In this document: positions 25,720 through 33,943 of the stretch, in pieces
Layout: every line of letters begins with the position of its first letter
Numbering within the stretch: the stretch's first letter is position 1
Origin: UBA1195 sp045598025
Lineage (GTDB): Bacteria; Bacteroidota; Bacteroidia; Bacteroidales; WCHB1-69
Length of the DNA stretch: 64,000 nucleotides
Direction of reading: 5' to 3'
Assembly: GCA_045598025.1 (NCBI GenBank)
Contig: JAZLLH010000061.1
Location: forward strand, 1-64,000
Notes under the pieces: generated by a model
What the model was told of the DNA's origin: nothing
The model's input: only the letters and a program-made list of their open reading frames with translations
Database searches by the model: none
Position numbers and translations under genes: made by a program

Positions 25720-26634
25720 ATGAAATTGAAAACGCTACTGCTGTTCGTCACCGCCCTGTTTTCTCTGCTCTCTCTGCCGGCTCAAAAAAAGACGAGCGAA
25801 CTGCAGGATCAGAATCTCCAAGGCAAAGTCCGGACATTGGAAGAAACCGAGTACAATGCCGAAGAAGTCAACGGTAAGACTGTCATTGACCAGGAAGCCG
25901 GTCCTTCCTCTCATCACCTTACGGAATTCACCCGTCGGGGGAACATAGCGGAAGAAAAATCCTTTGACAGCGAAAATCGGCTGATTTCCAAGAACCGCAA
26001 CAAATACAATGAAGTCGGAGACCTGTACGAAAGCAATGAATACAATGAGAAGGGGAAACTCTGCGGCCGCACTACCTACACCTACAACAGCTACCGCCAA
26101 TATGCCGTACAGACCATTTTCCTTTCCGATGGCAGCATGGAAACCGGCAATTACTGCTATGGCAACGACAAACTGCTGGATTCCGTTGTGTGGCAATGCG
26201 GCGAGTTGTTTCGTAAGGAAACTTTCCATTACAACGCGCAGGGACTGGCGGATGAAAAACAGGTGTACGAGGGGACGGAACTGAAAAGCCGGACCTGCTG
26301 CCGCTATGATGCCCAAGGAAGACTGACAGAGGAATTCAGAGAAGAACCGGCGGACGGTAAAAAAAACAGAACAATGTATACCTATGACGAAAACGGCCGC
26401 ATCCGTTCCGTCACCCGGAAGGATGCAAACGAACGACAGGAAAGTCGGACTTGCTGGGAATATGACACTTACGGAAACATCCTGGTAGAAACCTGGTACA
26501 ACGAGGATGACCGGCAGACCGTCCGATCCACCTGTGAATACACCTACGATGCCCAAGGCAACTGGACACAGCAGATCTGGTACGATGACGGACGGGCTTT
26601 TACCATCACACAAAGAACCATCACCTATTATTGA
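25720..26634 (+). CDS. Secreted YD/RHS-repeat-like protein
   Basis: 304-residue exported protein starting at ATG 25720, with signal peptide MKLKTLLLFVTALFSLLSLPAQ; the upstream in-frame ATG at 25663 would add 19 residues before the signal. The body is made of about ten RHS/YD-like units of roughly 22 residues, each with Tyr-Asp/Asn-x-x-Gly (YNEKGKLCGRTTYTYNSYR, YDAQGRLTEEFREEPADG, YDENGRIRSVTRKDANE, YDTYGNILVETWYNEDD). Such repeats build hollow beta shells in large RHS proteins; this one has no toxin tip or core domain, so a wall or carbohydrate-binding role is a guess. A stretched TATTTTTTTG element, -7-like, sits at 25695. No function is known. Confidence 0.78.
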   Translation: MKLKTLLLFVTALFSLLSLPAQKKTSELQDQNLQGKVRTLEETEYNAEEVNGKTVIDQEAGPSSHHLTEFTRRGNIAEEKSFDSENRLISKNRNKYNEVGDLYESNEYNEKGKLCGRTTYTYNSYRQYAVQTIFLSDGSMETGNYCYGNDKLLDSVVWQCGELFRKETFHYNAQGLADEKQVYEGTELKSRTCCRYDAQGRLTEEFREEPADGKKNRTMYTYDENGRIRSVTRKDANERQESRTCWEYDTYGNILVETWYNEDDRQTVRSTCEYTYDAQGNWTQQIWYDDGRAFTITQRTITYY

Positions 26635-26659
26635 TATTACATCACCGAAAATACATATC

Positions 26660-27937
26660 ATGAATATTTTGCTTTTAGGTTCCGGCGGACGGGAACATGC
26701 TATGGCGGCCAAAATAGCCGAAAGTCCGAAATGTACTGAGTTGTTCATCGCACCTGGCAATGCAGGTACCTTGCAATGCGGCTGCAATGTTGCTTTGGAT
26801 AGCGGAGATTTTGAAGCTGTCAGAAATTTTGTCCTGGAAAAACACATCGACATGGTGGTTGTAGGTCCGGAAGTGCCTCTGGTGGCCGGCCTCTGCGATT
26901 TCTTTGCTCAGGACGAAGCCTTGAAACAGATTGCGTTCATCGGCCCCTCCAAAAAAGGAGCCGTACTGGAAGGCAGCAAGGATGAGGCCAAGGCCTTTAT
27001 GATGCGCCACGGCATCCCGACGGCAGCCTATCGCAGTTTCACTCAAGACAGCCTGAATGACGGACTGGCTTTTTTGAAAACGCTGAAGCCACCCTATGTG
27101 TTGAAAGCCGACGGACTGGCTGCCGGGAAAGGTGTTCTCATCCTTGAGGATTTGAAAGAAGCAGAAAAAGAATTGAGCGAAATGCTCACCCACGCCAAAT
27201 TCGGAAAAGCCTCTGCCAAAGTCGTCATTGAAGAGTTTCTGGAAGGCATCGAACTGTCTGTCTTCGTTCTGACGGACGGAAAACACTACCGCATCCTCCC
27301 CACCGCCAAAGACTACAAACGCATAGGCGAAGGAGACACCGGGCTGAATACCGGCGGCATGGGTTCCGTATCCCCGGTGCCTTTTGCGAATGAAGACTTT
27401 ATGAGGAAAGTGGAAGAACGCATTGTCCGACCCACAGTGGAAGGGCTACAGCAGGAACATACCGATTACAAGGGCTTTCTGTTTCTCGGTCTGATGAACA
27501 AAGGCGGTGATCCTTATGTTATTGAATACAATGTCCGTATGGGTGATCCGGAAACCGAATCTGTTTTTCCGCGCATTACCTCCGACATGGTGGATTTGTT
27601 TGAACATACCTGGCATGGCAGTCTGGACCAATGCCAACTGCAGGTCAACCCGCAGACGGCAGCCTGCGTCATGATGGTAGCCGGAGGATATCCGGAAGCT
27701 TACGAAAAAGGGAAAGAAATCCACGGATTGGAAAATGTAAAAAGAAGCCTTGTCTTTCACGCCGGCACCAAACAGGATGTCCAAGGACGCATTCTGAGCA
27801 ACGGTGGTCGCGTACTCTGCGTTACCTCCTTTGCCGATACCCTGAAAAAAGCCTTGGAAAAAAGCTACGCCTCCGTACGGGAAATCCATTGGGAAGGCTG
27901 TTATTACCGCCGGGATATCGGACAGGACCTCCTATAA
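26660..27937 (+). CDS. purD: Phosphoribosylamine-glycine ligase (GAR synthetase)
   Basis: Second step of purine synthesis: joins glycine to phosphoribosylamine with ATP, in the cytosol. 426 residues from ATG 26660 (MNILLLGSGGREHAMAAKIA); an in-frame frame open from 26507 overlaps the previous gene and adds no homologous sequence. ATP-grasp signatures: KGAVLEGSKDEAKAFM near 100-115, LKADGLAAGKGVLIL near 152-166, and the metal/ATP site YNVRMGDPETESVFPR near 290-305. The gene follows the YD-repeat gene by 25 bp and overlaps the next, convergent gene by 6 bp. No other pur gene is nearby. Confidence 0.96.
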   Translation: MNILLLGSGGREHAMAAKIAESPKCTELFIAPGNAGTLQCGCNVALDSGDFEAVRNFVLEKHIDMVVVGPEVPLVAGLCDFFAQDEALKQIAFIGPSKKGAVLEGSKDEAKAFMMRHGIPTAAYRSFTQDSLNDGLAFLKTLKPPYVLKADGLAAGKGVLILEDLKEAEKELSEMLTHAKFGKASAKVVIEEFLEGIELSVFVLTDGKHYRILPTAKDYKRIGEGDTGLNTGGMGSVSPVPFANEDFMRKVEERIVRPTVEGLQQEHTDYKGFLFLGLMNKGGDPYVIEYNVRMGDPETESVFPRITSDMVDLFEHTWHGSLDQCQLQVNPQTAACVMMVAGGYPEAYEKGKEIHGLENVKRSLVFHAGTKQDVQGRILSNGGRVLCVTSFADTLKKALEKSYASVREIHWEGCYYRRDIGQDLL

Positions 27938-30900
27938 CAGAGGATCCTCTACCGGCACAAATTCCACAGAAGCCTCATCGGTGATATAGATCAGATAGGC
28001 TTCTGTCTTTTTATAAGCAGCCTGATGCAACAGTCGCATGTAGTTCCGGACCTGATCCTTGTGAGATTCGCGTGCCACACCGGTTTTGAAATCGAACAGC
28101 ACGCATTCCGTTCCCTTCAGCAACAGACGGTCTGCCCTGGACAGTTTTTTTTCCGTTGACAATATGCTGATTTCCGTACGGACTTCTGTACTCTCGTCTC
28201 CAAAAAACAAGGCAGACTGCGGATGTTCGGACAATGCCTTCAGCACTTTCTCCACAAACAGACGGTCCTCTTCCGGACAATCCGGACGGCGACGCAATGC
28301 TTTCACTATGATTTCTGCATCCGACCGATGATAGAATGCGGCCAGGCATTCATGCACGAAAGTGCCTCTTTGGGAATCTTCCTGCTCCTCCTTTTCCTGG
28401 CCGGCAAACGACAGGGGCGGTAATTTTTCCTTGCGACGAAAAGCAAAGGAAGGCACCCATGTCTTCGTCTTCTCCTCCGTTTCGGACGGACGGGAAATAT
28501 GGGACGAAAAACTATTGGAAGTGGGATAGGCATAATTTCTTTCTTCCGCCGGTCCCCCGGAGACTTCTTCCCCGAATTCCCGGAAAAATCTTTCCAGTCC
28601 GGATTCCTTTTTGTCCGTATAGACATCTGTCAGATACAGACGGTGCCCGGCCCTTGTAAATGCCACATAATCCACATTCAGATTGTCCAGATCGGTCATC
28701 TGTTCCTCCTCCGACAAGCAGTCGGCATAGGAGGTTTTCTCAAGATCCGAATGGATTTCCAACAGACCTACATTCAGCTGCAGATTACCGGCGCGGATAG
28801 GATCTTTCAATTTTACCCATTGCCTGGGTCGGGTGTAGGTACGCCTCCGTTTGACCATGGGATACATGACTACCGGAAATTCCAACCCCTTTGACTTGTG
28901 GATAGTCATCACATGCACAGCTTCGATACCTTCCGGATTGGAAAGAGAGGCTTTTTCCTTCTTTTCTTCCCAAAAAGAGAGAAAATCTTCGTCATTTTTA
29001 GCAGGATTTTCATGATATCCCCACACAATTTCCCCAAATGCCATGACAAAAGGATCGGCCTCGGCAACCTCCGACTGCAGTCCGAAACAAGTAGCAAGCG
29101 ACTGGTACAGTTCGTAGATGTTCTGGTATTTCCACCGATCCAACTGCAACGGATAACCCCATGCCGACAAAAGTTCCGTGAAAGACTTTCGGTCCGCAGC
29201 TTGGGAAAACACTATATCCGCCGGCATTTCACAAGCAGTTACAGAAGAAAGGTACCTCAGCATTCCGGCTCTTGCCAGGGCATTGTCCGGCTGCCGCACA
29301 AAAGTGATTCCGTCCACCAGAAAATTCACCTGAGGTGACTGCTTCAGCAGCAGAGATTCGGGAGATATGACCGGAATGCGATGGTCGAACAGATACTGTG
29401 CTATGCGAGACGCCAAATCATTGCTTCGGGTCAATACCGCCATATCAGCATACGCATACCCGTCGGTTCGGGATGCAAGGATGGCTTCCTCCACCTTACG
29501 GCATTGGAAATCGAAAACGGCTTCACGGCCGGATTCTGCCTTGACAAGACTGAGCCGCACTCCGCCCCCTTCCGTATGGTCCCTGACACTCGGGATTTTC
29601 TGTTCCAAAGAATCATAGGCAGAGCATATGCGGAGATTGGCTTCTGAATTTTTCCTCATCTGCCCGAACCAGGCATTGTTGAAACGGATAATTTCTGATT
29701 TCGAACGAAAATTTTCGGAAAGCGGCACTCTTTCAAAACGGGATTTCAACAATTTTTCCTCTTCAAGCACTTCGGAAGACGTATCCAACTCGGACAGACG
29801 GACAAACTGACGGACGTCCCCATTTCGGAAACGATAAATGGCCTGCTTGGCATCTCCGAACAGACGGACTTCGCCCGTGCTTCCCGGCACAGCTTCCTTG
29901 GACAGACCTTCTTTCAGCAAGGGAAGCAAATTCTGCCACTGCAGGCAGGAAGTGTCCTGAAACTCATCGATGAAAAAATAAGAGAACCTTTCTCCCAAGC
30001 GCTCATAAATAAACGGGACATCCTCCGACAACACCACCTCCGAAATATACCGGTCGGTTTCTCCGATCAGCATCTGCTGGGAAGTTTCGCGAATTTCGTC
30101 CACCACTTTTTGAAATTCCTGCAACAAGGCAAAGGGATACATGTTTTTTAACAGATTCTTATACAGATAGTAATCTGCTGATGCTTCTCCTGCCTTCTGA
30201 AGAATTTTCTCGGCCTCCTCCTGCAAAACCGGTGCTGCGGACAGAATGGCCTGGGCCACGTAATCGGAAACATTGGCGGCCAGCCACTTTCCCTCCCGAA
30301 CGGATTTCATGACATAGCGGTTCGGCTCCGAAGCTTTCTCCATTCCCTTGACAGCTACCTGCTGCAGCCAGGTACCGAAACCATTCTTTCCCTGATAAAA
30401 ATCCTTTGACAGATCCGCTTCAGCAGGAACCTTCGCAAGAGCAGAACGGGCCATGTCCATCACGGCACGATCCGTCTCTGACACTTCCTTCCGCATCTGA
30501 GAAATGATTTTCTTGAAATCGCCCAAACCATACTCCTGAAGCCCCTGCAAAAAAACATAGGCCGACTCGTTATACAATTCCTTCGCCATTTTGGCCAGGG
30601 ACGCATCCATCTTCCATTTTTTCTGGTCATCGATGCGATGGGACATGTACTCCAGCAAAAAATCGGTCAGCAATTCATCATAACCCAATTTGGACAACAT
30701 CACATCCACTACCTGCTGCATGAACTGACCCGCATCCAGTTCCAACTGATGATCAGCGGGAATATGGAGTTCAAAAGCAAAAGTGTTCAGCAACTGCTGG
30801 AAAAACTTGTCGATTGTCAGCACGGAAAACCGGCTGTAATCGGAAAGGATGTGTTTCAACAATGCGTCAGCCCGTTTGGAAACTTCTGCCTGCGGACAAA

Positions 30901-31165
30901 TATCCGTAAAATGTTCCATCAGATGGAAATCCTTTTCCTCCCGCGGACAGGATAGTTTCTCCAGAAAGGAAAGGATACGGCTTTTCATTTCATTGACAGC
31001 CTTGTTGGTAAATGTAATGCACAGAATCTTTTGAAAGATAAAAGGATCTCTTTCGCACGAGCGGATACAGATACGGAGATAGGATACGGCCAAATGATAG
31101 GTCTTACCCGAACCTGCGGACGCCTTGTAGACAAAGAAAGCGGGTTGTTTATCCGATGTTGACAT
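27932..31165 (-). CDS. UvrD-type helicase with C-terminal nuclease domain (AddA/RecB-like)
   Basis: 1077-residue protein with SF1 helicase and PD-(D/E)XK nuclease parts, as in AddA, which processes DNA double-strand ends for recombination. Walker A ASAGSGKT at 15-22; Walker B FIDEFQDTSCLQWQNLL near 410; motif IV region LTRSNDLASRIAQYL; motif VI VHVMTIHKSKGLEFPVVMYP near 730-750; nuclease core VLFDFKTGVA with D1025 and K1027 near the end. I used the ATG at 31165, not the upstream one at 31258, which overlaps the tRNA-Ala. No AddB/RexB partner gene lies beside it, so the complex partner, if any, is elsewhere. 6-bp tail overlap with purD. Confidence 0.86.
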   Translation of the reverse strand: MSTSDKQPAFFVYKASAGSGKTYHLAVSYLRICIRSCERDPFIFQKILCITFTNKAVNEMKSRILSFLEKLSCPREEKDFHLMEHFTDICPQAEVSKRADALLKHILSDYSRFSVLTIDKFFQQLLNTFAFELHIPADHQLELDAGQFMQQVVDVMLSKLGYDELLTDFLLEYMSHRIDDQKKWKMDASLAKMAKELYNESAYVFLQGLQEYGLGDFKKIISQMRKEVSETDRAVMDMARSALAKVPAEADLSKDFYQGKNGFGTWLQQVAVKGMEKASEPNRYVMKSVREGKWLAANVSDYVAQAILSAAPVLQEEAEKILQKAGEASADYYLYKNLLKNMYPFALLQEFQKVVDEIRETSQQMLIGETDRYISEVVLSEDVPFIYERLGERFSYFFIDEFQDTSCLQWQNLLPLLKEGLSKEAVPGSTGEVRLFGDAKQAIYRFRNGDVRQFVRLSELDTSSEVLEEEKLLKSRFERVPLSENFRSKSEIIRFNNAWFGQMRKNSEANLRICSAYDSLEQKIPSVRDHTEGGGVRLSLVKAESGREAVFDFQCRKVEEAILASRTDGYAYADMAVLTRSNDLASRIAQYLFDHRIPVISPESLLLKQSPQVNFLVDGITFVRQPDNALARAGMLRYLSSVTACEMPADIVFSQAADRKSFTELLSAWGYPLQLDRWKYQNIYELYQSLATCFGLQSEVAEADPFVMAFGEIVWGYHENPAKNDEDFLSFWEEKKEKASLSNPEGIEAVHVMTIHKSKGLEFPVVMYPMVKRRRTYTRPRQWVKLKDPIRAGNLQLNVGLLEIHSDLEKTSYADCLSEEEQMTDLDNLNVDYVAFTRAGHRLYLTDVYTDKKESGLERFFREFGEEVSGGPAEERNYAYPTSNSFSSHISRPSETEEKTKTWVPSFAFRRKEKLPPLSFAGQEKEEQEDSQRGTFVHECLAAFYHRSDAEIIVKALRRRPDCPEEDRLFVEKVLKALSEHPQSALFFGDESTEVRTEISILSTEKKLSRADRLLLKGTECVLFDFKTGVARESHKDQVRNYMRLLHQAAYKKTEAYLIYITDEASVEFVPVEDPLL

Positions 31166-31173
31166 ATGATGGC

Positions 31174-31200
31174 AAAAAAGGACATCGTACGGATGTCCTT
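31174..31200 (-). terminator. Terminator of tRNA-Ala transcript
   Basis: On the minus strand AAGGACATC (31200-31192) pairs with GATGTCCTT (31186-31178) and six Ts follow (31179-31174). It separates the tRNA from the helicase gene start at 31165. Confidence 0.85.
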
Positions 31201-31212
31201 CTGTTCGCTTTG

Positions 31213-31286
31213 TGGAGCATATGAGATTCGAACTCATCACCTCTTGACTGCCAGTCAAACGCTCTAGCCAAATGAGCTAATGCCCC
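31213..31286 (-). tRNA. tRNA-Ala (anticodon GGC)
   Basis: 74-base cloverleaf, minus strand. Acceptor GGGGCAT pairs with ATGCTCC and includes the G3:U70 pair, the identity element of alanine tRNA. Anticodon stem TTTGA/TCAAG with loop CTGGCAG gives GGC. D region AGCTCATTTGGCTAGAGC and T-loop GTTCGAATC are standard. The discriminator is A and the next bases are CAA, so the CCA is not encoded. Confidence 0.95.
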
Positions 31287-31299
31287 GTTTTTGAACGTG

Positions 31300-31307
31300 C
31301 AAAAGTA
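31300..31307 (-). promoter_or_regulatory. Promoter -7 box of tRNA-Ala
   Basis: TACTTTTG followed by CA on the minus strand, 13 bp upstream of tRNA base 1. A TAnnTTTG-type element in the right place and orientation. Confidence 0.7.
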
Positions 31308-31332
31308 TAACTTTTTCAGATATGATTTTCCA

Positions 31333-32679
31333 TTATTCAAAAATTTTTTTTATGTCCATGCCGTCAAAATTGCCTGAACTCATCATTAACAGATTCTTAC
31401 ATTTCCAATTCTGATTTTTTAACAGGGAAAAAAGGGCTTTGGAATCACTGAAAACGCGCAAATCCAGTCGGGCAAATGCCGATTTGACCATTTCTTCGGT
31501 AATCGGTGGAAGTTTTTTCAGCGCAATGGCGTGCGGATTGAAATAGACGATGGCCTCGTCCGCTGCATCCATGGCATGCGCATACTGCTGCAGGAAAGAT
31601 TCCGTCAGACTGCTGAATGTATGCAGTTCCATGCAGGCAACCAGATGACGTTCCCCGTCCTTTTCCTTCAATGCGGACACCGTTGCCTTGAGTTTGGAAG
31701 GAGAATGGGCAAAATCCTTGTACAATGCCTTTTCCCCATCTTCATACAAAAGTTCCAAACGATTGGAAGCCCCTCGGAAACTGCTGATGGCAGAAAAGAA
31801 CTCTCCGTCCGTGATGCCTACACAGCGGCAGGCCTGGTAGGCGGCTCCGATATTCGACAGATTGTGACGGCCGAACACCTGCAACGGATACATTTTGCCC
31901 TGATGACGGATAATGCATTGTTTATTCCCAATAGTATAATCAGGATGGGAATAAGCCAGTTTCCGCGCCCGGACCGAAGGAGAAGCGGCTATTTTGCAGC
32001 AATTTTCATCTTCTGCACAATAAATCAGGCTGCCGTTTTCCGGAATCAGACCGGCAAAAATCCGGAACTGCTCCACGTAGTTTTCGAAAGTAGGAAACAC
32101 ATTGACATGATCCCATGCGATTCCGCTGATGATACCGATAGTAGGCTGATAAACGTGAAATTTCGGTCTGCGGTCAATAGGGGACGTCAGGTATTCGTCC
32201 CCTTCTATCACGATATAAGGCGCCTGACGGGTCAGACGGGTCATCACTTCGAAACCCTGCAGCTGTGCCCCTATCATATAATCGCAATCCCGTCCGCAGG
32301 CATTCATCACATGCAGTATCATGGACGTAATTGTGGTTTTTCCGTGACTGCCTCCCACCACAATGCGCGTCTTCTCTTTGGACTGCTCGTATATGAATTC
32401 CGGATAGGAATATATTTTCAATCCCAAACGTTTGGCTTCCAATAATTCCGGATTGTCCTCCCGGGCATGCATTCCCAAAATGACCGCATCCAGATCCGGT
32501 GTGATACAGGCTGCATTCCAACCTTCGTGATCGGGGAAAATCCCATATGCCTTCAAATGGGAAGCTGCCGGATCAAAAATTTCATCATCCGAACCGCTGA
32601 CTTCGTATCCTTTCTGTTTCAATGAAATGGCTAAATTGTGCATGGCACTTCCGCCAATCGCGATAAAATGCACCTTCAT
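31333..32679 (-). CDS. mpl: UDP-N-acetylmuramate:L-alanyl-gamma-D-glutamyl-meso-diaminopimelate ligase
   Basis: Recycling ligase: joins the tripeptide L-Ala-gamma-D-Glu-meso-DAP, recovered from cell wall turnover, to UDP-MurNAc with ATP. 448 residues from ATG 32679, which overlaps nothing; the in-frame ATG at 32691 would cross the end of the upstream gene. N-terminal Rossmann block HFIAIGGSAMHNLAISLKQK, P-loop GGSHGKTTITSMI with GKT at 113-115, and the Mur C-terminal block DFAHSPSKLKATVSALKE. MurC is the nearest relative; FAHSP and the short length favour Mpl. Downstream of a secreted protein gene by 2 bp; the two are probably one transcript. The enzyme implies a meso-DAP wall. Confidence 0.9.
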   Translation of the reverse strand: MKVHFIAIGGSAMHNLAISLKQKGYEVSGSDDEIFDPAASHLKAYGIFPDHEGWNAACITPDLDAVILGMHAREDNPELLEAKRLGLKIYSYPEFIYEQSKEKTRIVVGGSHGKTTITSMILHVMNACGRDCDYMIGAQLQGFEVMTRLTRQAPYIVIEGDEYLTSPIDRRPKFHVYQPTIGIISGIAWDHVNVFPTFENYVEQFRIFAGLIPENGSLIYCAEDENCCKIAASPSVRARKLAYSHPDYTIGNKQCIIRHQGKMYPLQVFGRHNLSNIGAAYQACRCVGITDGEFFSAISSFRGASNRLELLYEDGEKALYKDFAHSPSKLKATVSALKEKDGERHLVACMELHTFSSLTESFLQQYAHAMDAADEAIVYFNPHAIALKKLPPITEEMVKSAFARLDLRVFSDSKALFSLLKNQNWKCKNLLMMSSGNFDGMDIKKIFE

Positions 32680-32681
32680 GT

Positions 32682-33857
32682 CTACTCGCAATGTTTTTTG
32701 ACGTTCTCGTAACCGGCATAGGTCTTGGAGGAACGATCGGTGAATACAATTCTGATCTGGTTGATGCGCAAGTCGGAAATGCGTCTGGATTTGTCTTGAA
32801 AAATAACAGGAACACGGTAACTGACAAATTCACTCAAAGTGATGATGCCGTTGCAACGGACGACCTGTTCCGACACTCCCGAGTCATCCGTCTGTATCTG
32901 CCGACTGCCATTGTAAGCAGTCAAGGTCAGTTCGATGTAGTCCACTTTTTTGGGGAAACAGTTGAAAAACTGGAAAGAAATGCCGCAGCTGCCGTTCTGA
33001 TGAATCAGGCTCTTGCGCAACAGACATATTTCCCTGGACTGATATTTTTTCTGGGCTCCGGTCATCTGATTGGCCCATTCGAACAGATCATCATCCGAAA
33101 GGTCAGACGTTTTCTGACGGGTTTCGCTTTTTTCCCTGCGCATTTTCGGAGCCGGCGGCGTAATTTCCTCTTTCACAGGAACCGCTTCCACGATTTCCGG
33201 ACTTTCCTGTACGGGAGCCGGCTGACGGACGGCAGAATCCGGCATCTGCATCGCCCCACGCTGGAATAGCGTATCTATTTGTTTGTTTGAAAGGTGTTGC
33301 AAAGCACCCCCCTGCACCCGGAAATACACCAGGATGGAGGCATTTTCCGTTTTGTCCCATTCATAACGGCTCCATTCCACCGGAACATACGTACCGGACT
33401 GCAGGCGCGACGCATCGTAGGAAAACATGCCGCCGCACTTGTCCACGTCCAGCATGCGGCAGGCTGACCAATGTTCGTAACGACTGTTCCAATATGCTTT
33501 GGAATGCAGGTAGGGCAAAAGATACTCCCCTCGTTCCACAGGAACACAGAATACATATTTGCCGGAAGCCAGACGGACAAATACAGACTGCTTGTACTTG
33601 AAAGTGGTGCGGACCACGTACTCCCTGTCAAATGCAATCATGGAAGAAGGATGTTTTATTTTGCGCAACGGACGGTATTTTCCGTCCACCAGGACATAAC
33701 CTTCACTATAGATCATCCGGCATACAGAATCATCCGGACGGGTCAGGAATGCACGCTTGTTATGCACCTCTTTGACAGATAAAAACAAATCCGATTCCTG
33801 CGCACACAGAAATCCCGAAATGACCACGAAACAAACCAACAGAAACCAATGTCTCAT
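32682..33857 (-). CDS. Uncharacterised exported protein with C-terminal beta-domain
   Basis: 391 residues, signal peptide MRHWFLLVCFVVISGFLCAQ (1-20). A beta-rich N-terminal half (to about 180), a low-complexity Pro/Glu/Lys linker near 215-255 (QPAPVQESPEIVEAVPVKEE), and a C-terminal domain from about 262 (DLFEWANQMTGAQKKYQ) containing two Cys residues near 300. No family I recognise. It lies 2 bp upstream of mpl and has a TAATTTTG box at 33877-33884. Probably periplasmic or outer-membrane, perhaps cell-envelope related given mpl, but that is a guess. Confidence 0.6.
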   Translation of the reverse strand: MRHWFLLVCFVVISGFLCAQESDLFLSVKEVHNKRAFLTRPDDSVCRMIYSEGYVLVDGKYRPLRKIKHPSSMIAFDREYVVRTTFKYKQSVFVRLASGKYVFCVPVERGEYLLPYLHSKAYWNSRYEHWSACRMLDVDKCGGMFSYDASRLQSGTYVPVEWSRYEWDKTENASILVYFRVQGGALQHLSNKQIDTLFQRGAMQMPDSAVRQPAPVQESPEIVEAVPVKEEITPPAPKMRREKSETRQKTSDLSDDDLFEWANQMTGAQKKYQSREICLLRKSLIHQNGSCGISFQFFNCFPKKVDYIELTLTAYNGSRQIQTDDSGVSEQVVRCNGIITLSEFVSYRVPVIFQDKSRRISDLRINQIRIVFTDRSSKTYAGYENVKKHCE

Positions 33858-33876
33858 CAGTAGAAATTTGAAAGTG

Positions 33877-33884
33877 CAAAATTA
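33877..33884 (-). promoter_or_regulatory. Promoter -7 box of 33857 gene and mpl
   Basis: TAATTTTG then CA on the minus strand, 20 bp upstream of the ATG at 33857. It lies in the short divergent region with the porin gene. Confidence 0.55.
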
Positions 33885-33943
33885 CGAAAATTTTTATCGC
33901 AAAATCCAGACTGTGGTATGTATATTTTGTGGATATTTGCATT

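Noticed and set aside
26507..26659. Longer purD start at 26507
   Set aside because: The extension overlaps the YD-repeat gene and adds no homologous sequence; family proteins begin MNILLLGSGGREHA.
31166..31258. Longer N-terminus for the helicase-nuclease
   Set aside because: It would run through the tRNA terminator and into tRNA-Ala; ATG 31165 begins a family-like N-terminus.
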